From: MPNO01 sp965205995
GTDB taxonomy: Bacteria; Pseudomonadota; Alphaproteobacteria; MPNO01
Direction of reading: 5' to 3'
DNA length: 64,000 bases
Assembly (NCBI GenBank): GCA_965205995.1
Contig: OZ242200.1
Span: 4,526,001 to 4,590,000 of the forward strand
The notes under the pieces were generated by a model. That model searched no databases. It saw nothing but the letters and a program-made list of their open reading frames with translations, and was not told the origin of the DNA. Shown one piece after another: positions 62,317 to 64,000 of this stretch (positions are counted from its first letter, which is position 1; each line of letters opens with the position of its first letter). A program made the translations under genes and the position numbers.

Positions 62317-62664
62317 CTAGTCGAGCTTCTCCACATAGACGTGAACCTGACCGCCGCAGGCGAGGCCGACCTCCCAGGCGAGTTCGTTGGTGACCCCGTA
62401 TTCGAGGATCTTCGGCTCGCCGGTGCCGATGACTTCCTGGGCCTCGTGGATCACCGCGCCCTCGATGCAGCCGCCCGAGACGGAGCCGACGAAGTTCTGC
62501 CCGGAATCGATGGCGAGGTGGCTGCCGACCGGCCGCGGCGAGGAGCCCCAGGTCCTGATCACCGTGGCGATCGCCACGTCGCGCCCGTCGCGGCGCCAGG
62601 CCCTGGCTTCGTTGAGCACGTCGTCGTCCTTCGAAATCGAGGTCACGCCAGCATCTGCAGCCAT
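62317..62664 (-). CDS. XdhC/CoxI-type small protein (N-terminal domain)
   Basis: A 115-residue XdhC_CoxI domain: VIRTWGSSPRPVGSHL and SGGCIEG (63-69, with the conserved Cys66). It equals the N-terminal half of full-length XdhC, so the family protein is split into two genes here, a common arrangement in Cox-type clusters. It overlaps the VWA gene by 22 bases. Confidence 0.9.
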   Translation of the reverse strand: MAADAGVTSISKDDDVLNEARAWRRDGRDVAIATVIRTWGSSPRPVGSHLAIDSGQNFVGSVSGGCIEGAVIHEAQEVIGTGEPKILEYGVTNELAWEVGLACGGQVHVYVEKLD

Positions 62665-63902
62665 CTGTCCATCCCTTCCCTGCGCCGGCCGGAGGGCCGG
62701 CCGAGCGCTTCGATCAATTCTTCAAGGCTAAGGAGATTGTGCACCGGGCGGAACTCGTCAACAAACGGAAGCAGCGACTTGATCCCCTGCGAGCGCGGCT
62801 CGAACCCTTCGAAGCGGAGCAGCGGGTTGAGCCAGATCAGCCGGCGGCAGGATTTGTGCAGCCGCTCGATCTCGCCGTGCAGGCCGCGCCCGGCGTCGCG
62901 GTCCAGCCCGTCGCTGATCAAAAGGACCATCGCGCCCTGGCTGAGTACCCGGCGCGACCAGAAGCGGTTGAACTCCTTGAGCGACTCGCCGATCCGCGTG
63001 CCGCCCGACCAGTCCTCGACCGACTCGGCGACCCGGGTCAGGGCGATGTCGATGTCGCGCTGGCGCAAATGCCGCGTGACATTGGTGAGCCGGGTGCCGA
63101 ACAGGAAGGTGTGCACCCGGTCGCGGTCATTGGTCAGCGTGTGCATGAAATGGAGGAACATGCGGGTGTAGCGGCTCATCGAGCCCGAGATGTCGCAGAC
63201 GATGACCAGCGGAGGCAGCCGCGTGGCGCGCCTGCGCCATTTGAGCGGGATCGTGCCCGAGCCCGAGCGCAGCGCGGCGCGCAAAGTCGCCCGCATGTCC
63301 ACCCGGATCTCGCGCTTGTCGGGGCGGAACCGCCGGGTCGGGATCTCTGCGATCGGCAGCCGCATGCGCGCGATCGCCGCCTTCGCCCGGGCGATCTCGT
63401 CGGCGCTCATGTCCTCGAAATCCATCTCCTGCAGGAGCTCGTTGGCCGATGCGGTCATCGCCGCGTCGAGCTCGATCTCCTGGTCCTTTTCCTTCTCCTC
63501 GTCGGGGTCGGACTCGTCGTCGTTCGGATTCAGCGCTTCGAGCAGCCGGCGGCTCGGCGGGTCGGGCGGCGGCGCCGCCGCCTCGGCTTCCGGCATGACC
63601 ATGCCCATCATGCGCTCCAGGATCTTCGGGTCGCGCCAGAAGATGTGGAACGCCTGGTCGAACAGATCGTGCTGGTCGCGCCGGTTGACATAGACCGCGT
63701 GCAGCGCCCAGTAAAAATCGGATCGGTTGGTGACGCCGACCTCGCGCACCGCGCCGACGGCGTCGAGCACCTTGCCGGTCCCCACCGGGAGCCCGGCCGA
63801 GCGCAGGATGCGGCCGAAATGCAGGACGTTGGCGGCCAGCCGGCTGCCCTCCAGGCTGTCGAGCAGCGCGAAGGGTCCCGGTGTCGGCTCGGCCGGGGTC
63901 AC
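62643..63902 (-). CDS. VWA-domain protein (CoxE-like)
   Basis: A 419-residue protein with GTG 63902 overlapping the MoxR stop. The N-terminal helical part is followed by an acidic linker (residues 127-143) and a C-terminal von Willebrand A domain with an intact MIDAS DISGS (Asp237, Ser239, Ser241). CoxE works with the MoxR AAA+ protein CoxD to assemble the active site of Cox-type molybdenum hydroxylases. Confidence 0.9.
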   Translation of the reverse strand: MTPAEPTPGPFALLDSLEGSRLAANVLHFGRILRSAGLPVGTGKVLDAVGAVREVGVTNRSDFYWALHAVYVNRRDQHDLFDQAFHIFWRDPKILERMMGMVMPEAEAAAPPPDPPSRRLLEALNPNDDESDPDEEKEKDQEIELDAAMTASANELLQEMDFEDMSADEIARAKAAIARMRLPIAEIPTRRFRPDKREIRVDMRATLRAALRSGSGTIPLKWRRRATRLPPLVIVCDISGSMSRYTRMFLHFMHTLTNDRDRVHTFLFGTRLTNVTRHLRQRDIDIALTRVAESVEDWSGGTRIGESLKEFNRFWSRRVLSQGAMVLLISDGLDRDAGRGLHGEIERLHKSCRRLIWLNPLLRFEGFEPRSQGIKSLLPFVDEFRPVHNLLSLEELIEALGRPSGRRREGMDRWLQMLA

Positions 63903-64000
63903 GGCCGGATTTGCGCGAGCTGGCTCTTGACCTCGTCGAGGATCCTGGCGGCTTCGCTGCCCCGCATTTTCTCGATGTCGTCCTGGTATTTGAGCAGCAC
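63899..64000 (-). CDS. MoxR-family AAA+ ATPase (CoxD-like), C-terminal end (partial)
   Basis: The frame enters from the right edge and reads KYQDDIEKMRGSEAARIL, then ends QIRP and stop at 63899. The short tail, its position just before a CoxE-like VWA gene and the GTGA overlap fit the C-terminus of a MoxR/CoxD AAA+ protein. The ATPase motifs lie outside the window, so this rests on context. Confidence 0.7.
   Translation of the reverse strand: MLLKYQDDIEKMRGSEAARILDEVKSQLAQIRP

Overview
The window is a high-G+C chromosomal segment, most likely from an alphaproteobacterium (Rhodospirillales/Rhizobiales-like). The best marker is the run alaC-type aminotransferase - homoserine dehydrogenase - glpX - recJ at 42.0-47.4 kb, an order familiar from Alphaproteobacteria. 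A cytochrome c2-like protein, several CoxMSL-type molybdenum hydroxylase genes and many small catabolic operons fit the same assignment. No plasmid, phage, rRNA or CRISPR signal was seen; the only RNA gene found is a tRNA-Glu(TTC).

Layout. (1) 1-8.2 kb is accessory DNA: orphan Rhs/YD-repeat modules with two different C-terminal tips, each followed by a candidate immunity gene (an exported ankyrin protein and a small lipoprotein), then a frameshifted third Rhs copy, an IS3-family element with a dead OrfB, a solo IS end and palindromic repeat debris. (2) 8.2-12.3 kb: homogentisate 1,2-dioxygenase, an SDR, a thiol-dioxygenase-like cupin and a Bug/TctC binding protein. (3) 12.3-22.4 kb: a minus-strand operon joining an SsuABC-type transporter to a three-subunit molybdenum hydroxylase. 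Divergent from it are a cupin and a second, stand-alone large subunit, then a PCu(A)C copper chaperone. (4) 22.4-41.2 kb: catabolic genes (CoA-transferase, GST, luciferase-like oxidoreductases, threonine-synthase-like and cyclodeaminase-like enzymes, two metal- or cysteine-depleted enzyme homologues, amidohydrolase, enoyl-CoA hydratases, SDR, Rieske oxygenase, HmgA-like cupin, acyl-CoA ligase). (5) 41.2-47.9 kb: tRNA-Glu and housekeeping genes. (6) 47.6-59.8 kb: mixed genes, including a secreted gluzincin, a pentapeptide protein, an unusual pair made of a degenerate adenylation protein and a 4Fe-4S protein, a cyclophilin, MFS and MATE exporters, an unrecognised small gene pair, an isochorismatase/maleate-isomerase-family pair and cytochrome c. 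(7) 60.0-64.0 kb: a molybdenum-hydroxylase maturation operon (MoxR, CoxE-like VWA, two XdhC proteins, MocA-like cytidylyltransferase) that probably serves the enzymes of region 3 in trans.

Two otherwise conserved genes (amidohydrolase near 31.3 kb, aminotransferase near 46.3 kb) carry single frameshifts; sequencing error and true pseudogenes cannot be told apart here. The least explained items are the Rhs tips with their candidate immunity genes, the 50.3-52.6 kb degenerate-ligase/Fe-S pair, the 27.7-29.7 kb pair of enzyme homologues that lack family catalytic residues, and the 57.0-57.8 kb orphan pair.
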